A stretch of 64,000 nucleotides of DNA from NCBI RefSeq assembly GCF_003075375.1, contig NZ_QDFT01000012.1:1-64000 (forward strand). The letters run 5' to 3'. Position numbers and translations under genes: made by a program. This document shows positions 63,718-64,000 of the stretch, one piece after another. How positions within the stretch are numbered: position 1 is the first letter of the stretch; the number at the start of each line of letters is the position of its first letter. Below the pieces are notes generated by a model. That model was given only the letters and a program-made list of their open reading frames with translations. It did not search any database and was not told the origin of the DNA. The DNA is from Microbacterium testaceum. Its GTDB lineage: Bacteria > Actinomycetota > Actinomycetes > Actinomycetales > Microbacteriaceae.

Positions 63718-64000
63718 TCAGTCCGGCGCGACCGCCGCCCAGGCGACGCCGACCTCGCCGAGGCGCCAGCGTTCGCGTCTGACGAGCGGCCAGCCGTCGG
63801 CGGCGAGGGCGAGCATCGCCGTCCGCCAGCGGTGCACCGGACCGAAGGGGGCCACCACCGCGGCGCGGGTCCACTCCCTTTCGAGGGATGCCACGAACCC
63901 GTGCACGCGTTCCCCCTCGACGTTGCGGTGGATCAACGCCTTCGGCAGGCGCTCGGCCGCGACGGCGGGGGAGTCGAGACCCGCGAGGCGCAGCGAGACC
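63718..64000 (-). CDS. Hypothetical protein, partial at window edge
   Basis: The minus-strand frame is open from 63718 to the window end, and its start lies beyond. The visible C-terminal ~94 residues are Trp/Arg-rich (HRWRTAMLALAADGWPLVRRERW) with a final ...VAWAAVAPD. An internal ATG at 63936 is unlikely to be the start. No family recognised. It is convergent with the FUSC gene, 8 bp away. Confidence 0.6.
   Translation of the reverse strand, partial: VSLRLAGLDSPAVAAERLPKALIHRNVEGERVHGFVASLEREWTRAAVVAPFGPVHRWRTAMLALAADGWPLVRRERWRLGEVGVAWAAVAPD

Overview
The window is about 70% GC and densely packed. Many genes overlap their neighbours by 4 bp (ATGA or GTGA), GTG starts are common, and several genes look leaderless (TAnnnT box followed 6-7 nt later by ATG/GTG). 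Gene content and order point to an actinobacterium of the Microbacteriaceae, most likely Microbacterium. This rests on gene content and style, not on a database match. Two blocks keep the order known from Mycobacterium tuberculosis: 6C sRNA-tad-topA-holB (Rv3660c-Rv3644c) and ygfZ-nitrobindin-glnR-pst with pabC (Rv0811c-Rv0821c).

Region 1 (1-13081) is an exopolysaccharide and envelope glycan cluster. It runs GT4 and GH5 (+), a Tat-exported hydrolase (-), an Alg14/Alg13-type fusion and a pyruvyltransferase/GT4 fusion (+), then a tightly overlapping minus-strand operon: Wzy-like polymerase, Wzx-like flippase, pyruvyltransferase and two membrane acyltransferases. A PAP2 phosphatase and acsA follow.

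Region 2 (16175-26515) holds a 6C sRNA, a compact tad pilus locus, topA-tmk-holB-lipoprotein hydrolase, deoC and tRNA-Thr(CGT). Region 3 (26697-38061) is mixed metabolism: nicotinamidase-like hydrolase, orphan PAS histidine kinase, sulfite-oxidase-like protein, EamA/Lrp pair, aldo/keto reductase, the folate-independent methionine synthase pair mesD-mesX with a divergent LysR regulator, and LtrA. Region 4 (38261-41536) has a GT2 polysaccharide synthase with a 53-residue LAxTG-type peptide in its operon and a divergent GH16 glucanase. Region 5 (41790-46346) has tRNA-Lys(TTT), a fasciclin lipoprotein divergent from sigK-rskA, a hypothetical gene and pabC.

Region 6 (46408-60372) is the most notable. 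The pstSCAB operon diverges from a 1,314-residue Pls/PosA-type membrane NRPS whose substrate code reads DAESIGTVVK, a lysine-type code. A two-repeat PHO box lies between them. The NRPS overlaps an M1 metallopeptidase, and convergent to these lies an operon of ppk1, a MutT1-type Nudix/histidine phosphatase and a Sfp-like phosphopantetheinyl transferase, with glnR upstream. The inferred picture is a phosphate-responsive locus that makes a lysine homopolymer beside the polyphosphate enzyme. Region 7 (60491-64000) holds two small membrane proteins, nitrobindin, YgfZ, a FUSC-family protein and a partial gene. No insertion sequences, prophage or CRISPR were seen.
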